DNA from: Nigrospora sphaerica
Taxonomy: Eukaryota > Ascomycota > Sordariomycetes > Amphisphaeriales > Apiosporaceae
Direction: 5' to 3'
Assembly: GCA_018287875.1 (NCBI GenBank)
Contig: JAGVVL010000027.1
Location: 248,001-312,000, forward strand
Length of the DNA stretch: 64,000 bases
The translations under genes were made by a program, and so were the position numbers. Shown here piece after piece: positions 1-11,382 of this stretch. The first letter of the stretch is position 1; the number at the start of each line of letters is the position of its first letter. The notes beneath the pieces are model-generated. The model saw only the letters and a list, made by a program, of their open reading frames with translations. It searched no databases and was not told the DNA's origin.

Positions 1-814
1 TGTTCTCGGCGAGATCGGCGGGGTGACCGGCTTCGCTGGTGCCGGCGGGTGTCGTTTCGCCGGCCTGGCCCGCCGGGGCGACATCAGGGTTGATGGACAG
101 GGCGCCGTTGACGACGAAGCCGCCGCCGACGCTGAAGAGGTCGTTGGTGGCCAGCATGTACCCGTGCTTGTCGAAGACGCGGAAACGCATGCCGTTGCTG
201 TGCATGGGCAGCTTCTTGCCCCATTCCCAGGTAAAGTCGCGTTCGTAGTCGAAGGCGACCTCCTTTCCGACCCCGTCGGGCAAGCCGTGGCCGAGGAACA
301 GCTTCTTGTCCCTCTTGATCTGCGCGAAGCGCTCCGGCACGTAAGCCGTGTCGACCGTCTCCACGTCGGCGCTCTCGAGGCCCAGCAGCAGGGCCGACGG
401 CGTCATGTGGCCCTCGCCCGTGAGCGCCAGGCTGCCGTAGACGGAGACGCGGATCCTGTCAACCTTGTGCAGCAGACCGGCCTCGATGAGATCGGTCACG
501 AAGATGTTGCCGGCGCGCATGGGCCCTACCGTGTGCGAGGACGAGGGGCCGATGCCGATGGAAAAGAGGTCAAAGGTCGAGATGACGGCATGCTCATGAT
601 CTGCCTCGCTGTACGAGCCCCGTTCCTCCTCGTCGCCCGTGGCGATGCTGAAGCGCCGCGCGGGCACGCGCTGCGCCGGCCCCGCCGCCGCCGTGGGCTT
701 CCCACGCCCGCGTCCGCCATCGGATGCCGCCCTAAGAGCCAACCCCCGAGCCTGGACGGATCGGCTGCCGAGGCCTCGCAGAAGGCTCGGCGACCGAGCG
801 ATGGCACGATACAT
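1..814 (-). CDS. L-serine dehydratase (iron-sulfur type), mitochondrial, 5' part
   Basis: Reads open on the minus strand from an ATG at 814 to the window edge (271 codons seen; the 3' part lies outside). Residues 85-100 hold SIGIGPSSSHTVGPMR, the signature at the start of the beta domain of bacterial-type single-chain L-serine ammonia-lyase, and the following sequence continues like that domain. By family the enzyme deaminates L-serine to pyruvate and ammonia using a 4Fe-4S cluster whose cysteines would lie in the unseen alpha domain. The first ~58 residues are Arg/Ser/Ala-rich without acids and contain RRFS-IA, a plausible mitochondrial presequence with cleavage site (inference). The ATG at 814 is chosen because it adds this presequence in frame with the domain. 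No intron in the visible part. Other frames here are GC-rich shadows. Confidence 0.85.
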   Translation of the reverse strand, partial: MYRAIARSPSLLRGLGSRSVQARGLALRAASDGGRGRGKPTAAAGPAQRVPARRFSIATGDEEERGSYSEADHEHAVISTFDLFSIGIGPSSSHTVGPMRAGNIFVTDLIEAGLLHKVDRIRVSVYGSLALTGEGHMTPSALLLGLESADVETVDTAYVPERFAQIKRDKKLFLGHGLPDGVGKEVAFDYERDFTWEWGKKLPMHSNGMRFRVFDKHGYMLATNDLFSVGGGFVVNGALSINPDVAPAGQAGETTPAGTSEAGHPADLAEN

Positions 815-2958
815 GGTCGTCCGTCGGTCTGTTCTGCTTGCCTCCCTGGGCTGTCGTCCTTCCCTCTCCCCGGGCCGCCTGCTATCAAGGGTCTGGGTAT
901 AAAGCGTAGGGGGGGCCGACTCACAGCCAAAACCCCAGGTCGGTCAAGGAGGGCTCGGCCTTTGTCCCCCAGAAACGGGTGGCGGCGGGCGAAAAAAAAG
1001 CCTGATGCAACCCCCCGCCAGATGAGAATAGGAATGCCTGTAGAAATGTTGGGAAGGAGGAAGGCGGTCCGGTTTCGCTCACCGTTGTTTGGGCGATTTA
1101 ATAGGATTCACCCCCAGGAGATATGCTGGCCAGCCAAATGCACACTTACTTTGGGTACTTCAGATACGTATCGATAGGTGAAAGGTGCCTGGATCAAGCG
1201 ACCCCGGATTGGCCAATGGCAGACGGCGCTAGCCGGCCGTCGCTAAGGCACGGCAGCAGTTGCGTCCTGTTTGGTGCCCCCTTGACTTACTTAACATTTA
1301 CATACACGGATCACGAGCAAGCCGGAAACTGGCGGCCGGCAGTTTTGACCGAGGCGTGCGAAACCGCGACGGGGGGAAACGGGCGCAGCCGGCCCATCCC
1401 CCCTCTGTTGTCTCTGGTGGTCCACAGTGAGCTTATCACCTCCATGGACCTGGGCGGAGCTGGACTGTGATCTGAGCTAAGCTGAGGTCCGGCCGGTCCG
1501 TCCACCCAACGGCCCGCCGGAAACCCCCCGGTGACAAAGAATCACCCATCCTCCCCAGCTGGCTTCACTACGGGGGATCGATATAACAGCGACGGAACAG
1601 GACGCCGGAGTATCTTTTGTAGCCGCTCTTCCCCCCCAAAGCGAAGTTGTACCGCGGCAGCGACACGGCGAACATGTGTCGGTTCGTTCATGTGGGTGGG
1701 TGGGTGGTGCATCACGCCCGCCTCTTCCCGTCTTATTCTCTGGCCCGCCGCTAGGGAAGCAGCACGACGATTCGGAAAGACACGAAAAGTCCCGTTCCCC
1801 CTGCGGGCCGTAGGCGGGCCACCCACGGCGATTGCAGCAACGGGTAACCGGTCACTCCCGACTGCCGTGTGGCCAACTCGTAGAGCCAGCAAGCAAGGCC
1901 GTACTGGTGTCCGATGAGGTGTCTTGCGGGGCCAGGGAGTGCTCCTGAGCCCACGCAATTCTTTATCCGCCGGCTTGCATGGTTACCCAGGTCTTCGACG
2001 GCGTCGGCGCTACATAGTTGTTGCTTGGGGTCCAGGATCGTCACAGTCGAGGGGGTCCGTAGGCTCCGCTCCTCGCTCGGTTTGGGGGTTTGTTTTCCTG
2101 GGGAATCTCCAAAGGGGGGGGGGTTCCCACAACTTGGGCGATGTCGCTGGCCGGGGCGAATGCCGGTCAACCCCAATCCACAACTACGTTTACGCATCAA
2201 GGAGGACTTCTCGCAAACACCTCGGCAGCCGAACTCCGGCGAGGCATCGTCCCTGTCGGAGTACCCAACTTGGCGTTTCGAGCTGATCCTTGTTACCCAC
2301 TGCTTAAGGGCTCCTCACCTTATGAGCCGGGTTGCTTATCAGGCCGCTTCTGCGCCCTCTGCACCCCGCAACTGCACACACCTGTCATGTTCCTCGTGTG
2401 CGTGATCGGACTTGATCTGACTTCGGACCGAAGAGCCCTCGGTATAACTCCCCGAACAATGTCGTACGGGGGCGTTGGACAGATCCCGGGTCATAAATGC
2501 ACTCGGGATCCCGGGAGCAGCAAAAGGAGCCAAAACCATGGTGAGACACATTATCATCAATTCCGGCTTCCAACCAAGACGCCAGCCAATGCATGCATGC
2601 CGTCGTCCTATCTGCCCAGGCGGACACCGTGCCTGTCCTATCGTACAATAATACAACAGCCAGATCATGCTTTCGTGAGCTGCGATGGGAGAGAGTAGCG
2701 TCGTGGTCGGGGTTCGTGAAGAGTTCCCCGCCATAACGCACAAAACCGAACCTGACGTTCCGGGAGGCCCCCGTTTCCTCCCATGTCTGCTCGGGCCTGG
2801 TTGTGCAGGCAGGCATTTTCAGGGTGGTAGCAGGTTTCGACCCGCCGAGCGGGATTCGTGGTGAGGTGGTGTACAGGGTTGACGGCCGGCCGGGGAGGCC
2901 GGGGCGCCATCCGGGAGCACTGCGGATCGAGTCGCAAAATCGGAGCGGGCGAGGCGGA
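815..2958. other. Intergenic region between serine dehydratase and tom22
   Basis: About 2.1 kb between the start of the serine dehydratase gene (reading left) and the end of tom22. Several open frames of 60-200 codons exist on both strands, but their translations are rich in Pro, Arg, Ser and Cys, match no family, and overlap each other. I see no tRNA, repeat or splice-supported gene. It should hold the promoter of the dehydratase and the 3' UTR of tom22. Confidence 0.6.
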
Positions 2959-3606
2959 TTACAGCGCGGGCTTGGCTTCGTGGCCAAGGGCGGCGCCAAC
3001 CTGTTGCGCCGTCATTGAGCCGTCGGCATGGTCGCCGGCCGTCAGGAGCTGTGGGCACGTCAGTTAGCCCGGCCGGGTCGCCTCATCGCCAGGCGGGGCT
3101 TCTGGGGGACGGGGGGCTTACCTCGCCGCCCATCTCGCGCATCTTCATCTCCTTCTCCATCTCCATGACCTGCTGCTCCTCAGCCCAGGCCAGGGCCCAC
3201 GGCACGCCCAGCACGAGGGCCGAGGTGGCGACGACCCATAACGCCTTGCCGCTGAAGCTGAAGACGGACTTGACCGTGTCCGAGGTGGCCGTGGCGGCGT
3301 TGGCGAAGGAGGCGCGGGTCTGGGGCGGGATGATGTCGCGCAGCGCATACAGGCGCTCGGCGACCGACTCGCCAGACGGGTCGTAGTCGGACTCGTTGGA
3401 GATTTCCGAGTCTGGGCGCCGGGGTGGGTTAGTCGGGAGCAGGGCGAAGGCGTGGGCACCGGCGCCTTCCGGCCGCCGACGGGCGGAGCCCCCGGGCAGC
3501 AGGCAAAAGGTCACATACCGGTGTCGGTGAAGTCCTCCTCGTCCTCCTCGGGGCCGGGCTGGCCCTCCTTAAAGTGCTCGTCAATGACCTCGGTGAGCTG
3601 GACCAT
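2959..3606 (-). CDS. tom22: Mitochondrial import receptor subunit Tom22
   Basis: Three exons on the minus strand: 3519-3606, 3122-3411 and 2959-3048 (155 aa). Introns are GTATGT...CCCAG with a GACTAAC branch and GTAAGC...CACAG with a CTAAC branch; splicing keeps frame. The acidic N-terminus (starts MVQLTEVIDEHFKEG) suits the cytosolic presequence-receptor domain. The segment RLYALRDIIPPQTR just before a single hydrophobic span (WVVATSALVLGVPWALAWA) is the Tom22 hallmark, and the short C-terminal tail with MEKEMKMREMGGELL would face the intermembrane space. Tom22 is the central receptor and organiser of the TOM translocase in the outer mitochondrial membrane. Length fits fungal Tom22. Without splicing the C-terminus would end in unrelated Pro/Arg sequence, which supports exon 3. 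Confidence 0.93.
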
Positions 3607-5542
3607 TTTGGCGGGGGTGTGGCGGACGGTGTTCACTCCTTGGGCAGAAAAGGCGCGGGCGCAGCGAGGGATGGATGCTCTCGGGCTGTGCGTGGGTGGA
3701 AGAACTGGAGGGGCGGAGGCGTTGGTGTGCAGAAATGCCGGGACCGTGATGATGACGATGGTGGTCGAGACGAGCTTGCGGATACCAGCAGCGAACTTCT
3801 ACAGCCGCAAGCTCGCCCTTCAGAAATTTCGTTCGGGCAATGACGCTAATGCCCGCATCGGGACGGGACTGGAGCTTGGGACCCCAGTCGTCGCCTCTCC
3901 ATCGGTTGTCCTGTTTTTCCAGCACCTGCCTACTGTCTGCTTGATCGCACTGTGACTCGTGATGATTATGCGGGTTAAGCACAGTGTGAAAACTTTTAGC
4001 ACTGTACACAGAATACCTGATGTGCCTGGCGCAGCCAATGCCATCAACGCTACCTCAAAAATACCCATCCTGCCCATAAGCCGCGTCGCATCCCACTTGG
4101 AGAATTCGTATGTGATTTGTACGGGTATACCAGGACCAGGTCTACTCCAGCATCCGGTGATTCGTGCTTACTGTAGCACTCAGCAAACCGTGGACCCAGC
4201 CTCGCACGGGATACCGAGCAATGCCAAGCATGCCCACTGCCAGCGGCCCAGCTGGTCCGTGGGAGGGAGAAAGGTCCTCATGTACGGAAGCGACCCGGGC
4301 GCCGGCATCAAGGGATACAGACCGACTCGGGTGGTTACAGTAATAAGAGGTTCACAGCCCGGGAGGGCGCGTGCCCCTTGTGAGACCTTCACGTCCAGGA
4401 ATAGCATGCATTGTGTTGGCATTCTCGCCGAGTACAGGACCAAGCCGCCGCGGCCAGGCAAGAAGCGCAGCCGGTGACGGGGTTCTCAACCTGTTGATTG
4501 GGCCGTGGCAAACACAGCCGCACCACATCGATGGCCTTGTTGGCAGACGGGCCGGGCTGCTAAAATAACGTTGTCCCTCAGAGCCTGATCGGTACCGACC
4601 ACCTCGGACCGTCGTCGTTAGCTTGGTGGACTAGACCTGCTGCCGCCATTGCGTCTCGCGGGGCTCGCCCACTTGTGCCGTCATTGACCTACGGACGCGT
4701 ACCACGCATGGGATATCGGTCGGGAGGAGAGGAGGGTCTTGACTTACAACCTTGCCCATAGATCTATAGCGAATAAGTAGGCACAAAAGTAAGCAGTGGA
4801 TGGACGAGGACGCGGATGCGCCAACCACAATTTCCCGGTGGCCGGGGGTGGGCCAGGGTTCTACGGCAAAGGCCGTCCAGCTGGAGTCAATGTATGCGAC
4901 GCAACCATCGCGGGCTCTTTTGCCAAGAGCCTTTCCACCACTCGTGAAGCAGCGGGAAGCGAAAGGGGTCACCCCCCCTTCGCCAAAAGACGCCGGCAGT
5001 TCGGCCTCTGCGCGTCTTGATGATCACCAACAGCCGTCGCGGGTAGATTGCACAGCCCATCAACCAGCCCCTTCCTTTGCCGGTGGAGGCGCTGTCACCC
5101 ATCCACAGCATCCTTCACCCATCCTCATCACCACCCTACTGTACCGTACCAGCGCACTTACAGCCGAACAGCCAAGTGAATTATGCCCAAGGCCCAACCC
5201 CCCGGTGCTATTTAACCACCCATCCCCACGCTCGCCTCAGATCCTCCCGCTCTTCCCACCAGTCAAAGCCCGCGCCTCCCCAGGATCGCCCAAGACCGCG
5301 ACTCAAGCAGTGCATGAATCCAAATAGGCGGTCCAGTATTGCATCACCCGCCAAGACACTAGCGAGGCTAGGAACCACCGCGCCCAGCTCCTCTTGCACA
5401 TCGACGCAGTACTTCAAGTGAGCACTACCCGTAGACGGGAAGACGCCTTGGTCCCTGTTCCCGGAAGGTTTTCTTTACCTTGGACACCCGTATCCCAGCT
5501 CTCCAGAGACAGCAACAGAACAAATTTCTACCACCGCCCAAC
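3607..5542. other. Intergenic region upstream of tom22 and of the secreted-protein gene
   Basis: A shared upstream region between two divergent genes. Open frames here are low-complexity shadows. The right part (about 5050-5540) is C-rich and Pro/Ser-like in translation, typical of a fungal 5' UTR/promoter, and carries a TATTTAA box at 5209. No RNA gene or repeat recognised. Confidence 0.6.
5209..5215 (+). promoter_or_regulatory. TATA-like box of the 5543 gene
   Basis: TATTTAA lies in a GC-rich stretch, followed by a CT-rich leader; the ATG of the secreted-protein gene is 328 nt downstream, so a long leader or a leader intron is implied. Position and context are the only evidence. Confidence 0.35.
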
Positions 5543-6213
5543 ATGCCTTCCACGTTCGCCGGCCTGGCCGCCTCCCTGGCCCTCGCGACCTCTCTCGCCT
5601 CGGCTTCGCCCGCGGGCCTGCGCCTGCGCGCCGCTATCCCCCACAGCACCACCACCACCGCCACCAACACGACGGCGCCGGTGGCCTGCCCGCCGGGCGG
5701 CGGCGGCACCGTGCGGCGGCCGGCCATGTACGTGCTGCTGCCGGAGACGCCGGGCGCGGCGGCGGAGGCGACGGCGGCGCTCGAGATCCGGCACCAGGCG
5801 GGGCGGCCGCGGCAGGAGCAGGCGGCGGCGTTCGCGGGCGTGCCGGCGGGGCGCGGGCGTGCACGCTGGGCTGGGAGCAGGGGCCGGCGGCGGCGCGCGA
5901 CTTCCGCGTCGAGGGCAGCGGCCTGCTGACGGTGCGGCAGCTGCCGGGCGCCCCCGCCGCCGCCGGTGCCGTCGCCTACGCCGACGTGGCGCCGCTCCTC
6001 GCCGCCGCCGACGCCGCCGGCGCGCCCGTCGCCCAGCCCGACCTCACGGCCTGGAACGCGCCCGAGTACGGCAACTGGACCCACGGCAGCTGGGACCTCG
6101 ACTGCGCCGCCGAAATCTACCTCCACGTCGCCGGCGCCGAGGTCAACGGCGACGGCTACGCCTTCCTCGGCCAGGACGACCGGAATGGCCTCTTCATCAA
6201 CTACCAGTGCTGA
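5543..6213 (+). pseudogene. Secreted protein with conserved C-terminal domain, broken by a 1-base frameshift
   Basis: ATG at 5543 gives a clear signal peptide (MPSTFAGLAASLALATSLASA) followed by a Thr-rich stretch. The first frame runs to a stop near 5929; the conserved-looking continuation (CTLGWEQG, then a C-terminus with WDLDCAAEIYLHVA and FLGQDDRNGLFINYQC) is in the next frame and ends at 6213. The total, 671 nt, is one base short of a multiple of three. The switch must fall near 5845-5860, in a G/C run after FAGVPAG; one missing base there would rejoin the two halves. The family resembles fungal secreted proteins with a But2-like C-terminal domain (low certainty). The frameshift may be real or a sequencing error in a very GC-rich run; the downstream half shows no other damage, which favours recent loss or error. 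Confidence 0.6.
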
Positions 6214-8345
6214 AAGGGCCGCGCGGCGGTGTGGTAGGGCGCCAACGAAGCCTCCCGAAGCACACCGCTCATTCCGCGGCCTTCCCGAGAGGGTTGGGGC
6301 ACGGTCGACGACGTGGTACGCGCTCGAGCGATGGCGGTTTCATAGATGGGAGGACGCTTTCGGCCTCCCTTCTCGGTGACGGGATCGACAGGCGGTCCCG
6401 CCTTGCATGGCGTTTGGCGATCTGGGGCGTCGGCTTCTAAGCGGTATTTTTCTTCTTCTTCTTCTTCTTGCCTCCTCGTCAACCTCGGCGAGGGGGCCAC
6501 GATTAGACAAAATAATGTCTTCATGACTAGGTGGATCCGGGAGTCGGGCCCCACTTCCTGCCGACAGGGCGGGTTGGGGGCGCCGTGGGCTACGTTGCAT
6601 GCCCGAGACCGTACATACAAGTAGATAGAGATGGTAGTGCCGAATGCGAATTGCCAATCTACCTACATTCGCCCATTCTAGCGGGGGCCGTCTGGTGCAT
6701 ACGTGAGGTAGAGATTGAATTGGGCAGGGTTGTCTGAAGTTATCTTCTTACCCCTCGGTGCCTGTATACTGCGTCGGTGGGGGTGCCCCCAACGAACCTC
6801 CCCCCAATGGCGGAGTGAAGCCAACAGAAAAGGAAGAGTATGAACGGTAAACTATCATCCGAAAAGCTTTTTAGTAGCCCAAGGCTTCCTAACTTCTCCT
6901 AATCATGTGGCCCATGTAGCACCCTTAACCATCAGACACTGGAGTCATCCAGTTCACCAAATCCGCTTCGCACGCTGAATCCGCTCAATGGACTGTGTCC
7001 CGCGCCTTACATGCCTTCTTCCCAAGGCACACCCATCCCCTTGGCAACCTCGTAGAACGCCCTCCCCTACACCTTCCATTACTCGAACACGGGTCGTGTC
7101 ACGGTCGGTTATCCCCGAGGAGAGTGGTTCCTCCCACACGTCCGTTGGGCCATTTCCGGCTCTGGCCCTCTCAGGTCGACCACAGTACTTTAAAGGGCAA
7201 TCACAGAAAAGTACAGGGTACTCAAGGCCGCGGAGAGTAGCGTACTCGAGGCTACGGATTAAATTGAAGCCATCGCCACTTCTGCTTGTATCTCACCGCC
7301 CCTTCCTCGCCCACCTCTAGATTAAGTACCAATCTACAGAAACCGGAAGCCGCCTTAGGTCAAAACCGGGGTCTTTTGGGAAACCCCCACGATTCCGCTG
7401 AAACCGAACATGCACCGACCGACTTCCCCGAGTGGCTTGCGACCGATTCTCCACGCACCTTCCCGCTCCCGTCCCATCTCACCCCCGGCTCGCCACCGTT
7501 TCCCGTTTCCACGGCTCCCCCCGCATCTCCCGACAAAACAGTCTCACAATCCGTTAGTCGTCCCATAGCATCACCAGCCTCTCAAGCCGCGACTTTCCGA
7601 AGGACGAAACGACCTCGCCCAAGTCTTGCCTCCCTTTGGAGCCGCAACGCAAAGTAAACACCTAGGGAGAGCCAAAGTAGGCTTTCCCTTCCGGCTCGAG
7701 GGCCCCGTGAACTGAGACCTTCCCCTCTGGCCCGGGGGGCAGAAACGAAGTTCCCGGGGGCGCAGCCGCGGGCCATTCTCCGCGCCAAGCGGTCGCGTAC
7801 CTTACGTACGCGGGCGGGCATCGGGGCGCGTACGGGGAAAGCTCCGCTGCTCTGCCCCTGCCGAGGCGGCGTGGCTTGCGGACCAGAGGCCGGCCCGGCG
7901 CAGCGCGTCTGACCTGGTGGGTTTCGTCCCGCTGCGGGGGCGGTGCAGAAAACTACTCGAGGGAACGAAAGGGAGAAATAGGTGTGTAGAATGCGTCGTA
8001 TACGAGGAAAATAGCGGAGTCAGTCTCCGAAAACAGCATCATGCTTGATCCCGCGACATTTCCTTAAACAGCACTGGACGCCGTGTAAGGGCCCCTCCAC
8101 CGGCTACACACCCATCACATCAAATAAAACGTGCGAGATTGGTACACTTCATCTTATGATGGATCTAATGTCATTAATATAGTAATAGGACCGGTACATT
8201 CCGGCCGTCTAGTTATCCATGGCGTGTGCCGCCAACGCTCAAATGCAACAAAGCCCATGGCCCTGGTCATGACACGTCTACTGAGCGTGTGTCTTGTCAT
8301 CAGCCCCCGTCGCCTTCTCCCTTTTGCCTCTGCCGCCGTGCGCCA
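6214..8345. other. Intergenic region with a TTC microsatellite
   Basis: About 2.1 kb between the 3' ends of the secreted-protein gene and nha1. A (TTC)n run lies at about 6451-6469. Open frames up to 120 codons look like shadows (Pro/Ser/Arg-rich, no family). No tRNA or transposon recognised. Confidence 0.6.
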
Positions 8346-11300
8346 CTACCTGTTCCGCGGCGGGGCGTCGGCGAACCGGATGCCGCGCTGCTTGGCGGAC
8401 GGCACTCGGGGGGTATCATCATCGTCGCTGTCGGCGTCCTCTTCGCCGCTGTCGCCGACGCCGAGTGCCGCCTCGCGCCGGCGCCGTTCCGCCGGCGTCT
8501 CCGTCTCGTCGTCGTCGTTACGGATCGTCGAGAAGGCCGCCAGTCTACGGCGGCGCTCCGCGTCCGTCTCGGGTGTATCCGACGCCACGACGCCCTTTCC
8601 GGACCCGCCGTCATCCGACGACTTTCCGGCTTCTCGGGCTGAAGACGCGCTGCTTTCTCCCGGACTGCTGTCGCTCTTCTCTTCCTTAGCCGCGGCGGCT
8701 GCGGGTTGGCGCGCCGGCGATTTCGCCGACGAGTTGTCCTCCCGAGTGGCCGACGGCCGAGCGCTTCCGGATTGACTTGCGTTAAATTTGGCCTGTTCCT
8801 GAGCCAGGGCCTTCACGGCGGGAGGGGCATTCGATTGCTGAAGCACCTTCTGCCTCTGTTGCGCATCCATGTTCTGGACCTCTCTGAGGAAGTCGTCCTT
8901 GGTCAGACGCCGTCCCAGGCCGCCAATCGTAAACCGGATCTTCTGGTCGTCGGCCGCGTCGTCTTCGGCGCCTCCGGATCCCGCAGCGTTCTTCTTCTTG
9001 TCACCAGATGCGCCCGCAGCATCCGCCTTCTCCTTCTCGGGCTTCTTGTGGAGACCACGCATATAGTTCAAACCGGTCGTAACCATGTCACTACCGCCTT
9101 CGCCGTGCTCCTTGGCGGGCTTTTGGGACGGCAGTTCGTACTTTTTGACCACCTCGCCGTCTTCGTCCTCGACAATAATCTATGCATGTGTCAGTTTCAA
9201 TAGTGGCCTTCTTGTCGTACTCGGTAGGAAAACTCACGGTGTTGCCGAATTGGTAAGCCCGAGCGGGCTCGTGCTTGCGCTGGTTACTGGGCTTGGCCTT
9301 GCGCTTCTGCGCCTCCTCGTCACGCCACTCGCCAAATCTCTTCTTGAGAGACTCATAGGTCCAGTTGGGTTTCGAAATCTCTTGCTCCGCCTTTTCCTTC
9401 AGGTTCTCGAGATCGTGGAGTTGGGAGTGCTCGGGATGCGTACGCTCCACGCCGAGCACCTGGCCATCGCCGTCCTCGATGATGATGTGACCGCCCTCAT
9501 CGTACACCTCGATGGCAGGTTGGTCGGTCCGTCGGCTATTTTCGCCATCCGTGTCTCTCTCGTGGCGCGCCGCCTCCTTCTTCTCTGCCTTCTCCTCGCG
9601 TTCCTTTTCGGTAGCCTTTTCGCGCATGTCGTCTGACGAGTTGTCGCCAGCCAAAGTACCCGAGGTATCTTGCTGTTCGGGCCGCGGAACCGTCTCAGTC
9701 GGCGACATGGGCTCAAGGGTACCACTCTGGGTGCGGCGCTGCGGGAAAATGGCCGACTGACTGACGGGCCCACCCGGGCCCATTCCGTCTTCGTAGCTCT
9801 TCCTGCTACGGCGGCGTGAAGTCGAGCGCGAGCCGGGTCTGGACGAATCCTCCTCGCGCTGCCGCCGCAAGAACTGGCCAGGCATGCCGGTGGGAGGCAA
9901 AGTGCCGGGAGGGAAGGCGGGCATCTTGAGATCGTCCCCGTCGGTGTCGGACATGTTGGAGCGCGCTTGGGACCGGGACTGGGACGAGATTCTCGGCAGG
10001 CGGTTCATCCACGAGGGGCCGTCCTCGGGCGCGGCCGTGTACGACATCGTCAGCGAGAGCGTGTTGATGCGTTTGCCCAGCGTGAAGACGGCCACGGACG
10101 ATCCGTGCACGATGATGGACGCGACAACTATGAAGGTGACGATGGGCCAGACCAACGCAATCAAGTTGTAGTGGGGCGTGCCAGGAGGCGGTAGTTCGGC
10201 CAGGGGGATGGTGTGCTCCGTCTCGAGTTCGGCACGAGCCAGGATAGCGACGAAGATGGCGCCGACCCCAATGGGCCCGAAATGCCCGGCGAAGAGAGCT
10301 TCGCGCCACGTTTTGATGTCGGGGATAAACGGCTTGAAGGCCATCATGACGGGAATGCGCCGGAAGAAGATGACGAAGAGGGAGATGACCACCAGCCGCC
10401 AGGCCTGCAGACCCAGATCGGCGTTGTTGAACTGCTCCCAGGGGATGATGGTGCCGAAGTACACAAAATAGGTGAGGTTGAGAAGCAGGTCAATGACGTT
10501 GGAAACGTGCGACTCTTCCGTCTTCTCGGCGAACCAACCGTCGTTGGAGAAACCAACACCGGTCGCGAAGCCCACGAGCAGATCGTCGACGCCCAGTAGG
10601 CTGCCCGAGCCGGCGGCAAAGAGGGCCAGGACAAAGTAAAAGACGAGGAAGCTCTCACGGTCGATCAAGTCGTGCTTCTCGGCGTACTTGATGCTGTGGC
10701 GGGCGATGTAGCCGAGAATAAATCCATAGATGGCGCCAAAAACACACTCGTAAAGGATTGTGACCACGATCCAGTGGAAGGTGGTGTCCCGGGCGTCCAA
10801 GTGGTCCTGGATGAGGTAGAGGGCCAGGTAGACGAAGGGGAAGGCCATGCCGTCGTTGCAACCGGACTCGGCCGACAGCAAGTCTCGCAAGTGCTTCGGA
10901 ACGCGCTTAGCGAACTTGCCCTTGCCCACGACGGACGAGGCCAGGACCGGGTCGGTGGCGGTGATACAGGCGGCCACCACGAGGGATTCCAACCAGTTCA
11001 GCACCGGCACCATCCACCAGATGACCAGGCTCGTGATCAGCCAGCCGAAGGTCATGACGGGCAGCAACAGCATCGTGACCGACCTCCAGTGCTTCTCCAT
11101 GTAGAATTTGGGCAGCTCGACACCGACGGCAAAGCATTGTACCACAAGCACGATGCGAGAGAACTCGAGGGTGATTTCATCCTTGTTGCCCCACGTGTCG
11201 GGGTTGATCAGATCGGCCGCATGAGGCCCAAAGATCAGACCGCAGATGGTGGCTACCGTGGCTTCACCAATGTACATGCGCTCCTTGATGACGGAGGAGC

Positions 11301-11382
11301 ACAGCATAAAAAGCGAGGTGAAGCCTCCGAGAATGATGTACACCAAGTGCGCCTTGGTGATGGAAAGGTGGTCCCACGCCAT
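8346..11382 (-). CDS. nha1: Plasma-membrane Na+(K+)/H+ antiporter Nha1
   Basis: Two exons on the minus strand, 9238-11382 and 8346-9179 (992 aa), joined over a 58-nt intron (GTGAGT, CTGAC branch, ATAG) in frame. Residues 1 to about 440 form the CPA1 antiporter membrane domain with about a dozen hydrophobic spans; TDP at 143-145 and ESGCND at 172-177 match the ion-binding motifs of fungal Nha1/Sod2. The rest is a long hydrophilic tail rich in charged residues and Ser, as in Nha1 C-terminal domains, with a conserved block around EVYDEGGHIIIEDGDGQV. The family exports Na+, Li+ or K+ in exchange for protons at the plasma membrane and sets salt tolerance and cytosolic pH. Length is close to yeast Nha1 (985 aa). 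The start is supported by the conserved N-terminus directly before the first hydrophobic span. The gene looks intact. Confidence 0.95.

Noticed and set aside
23..1177. 384-codon plus-strand open frame at the left edge
   Set aside because: It is the antisense shadow of the GC-rich serine dehydratase reading frame, which has clear family motifs on the minus strand.
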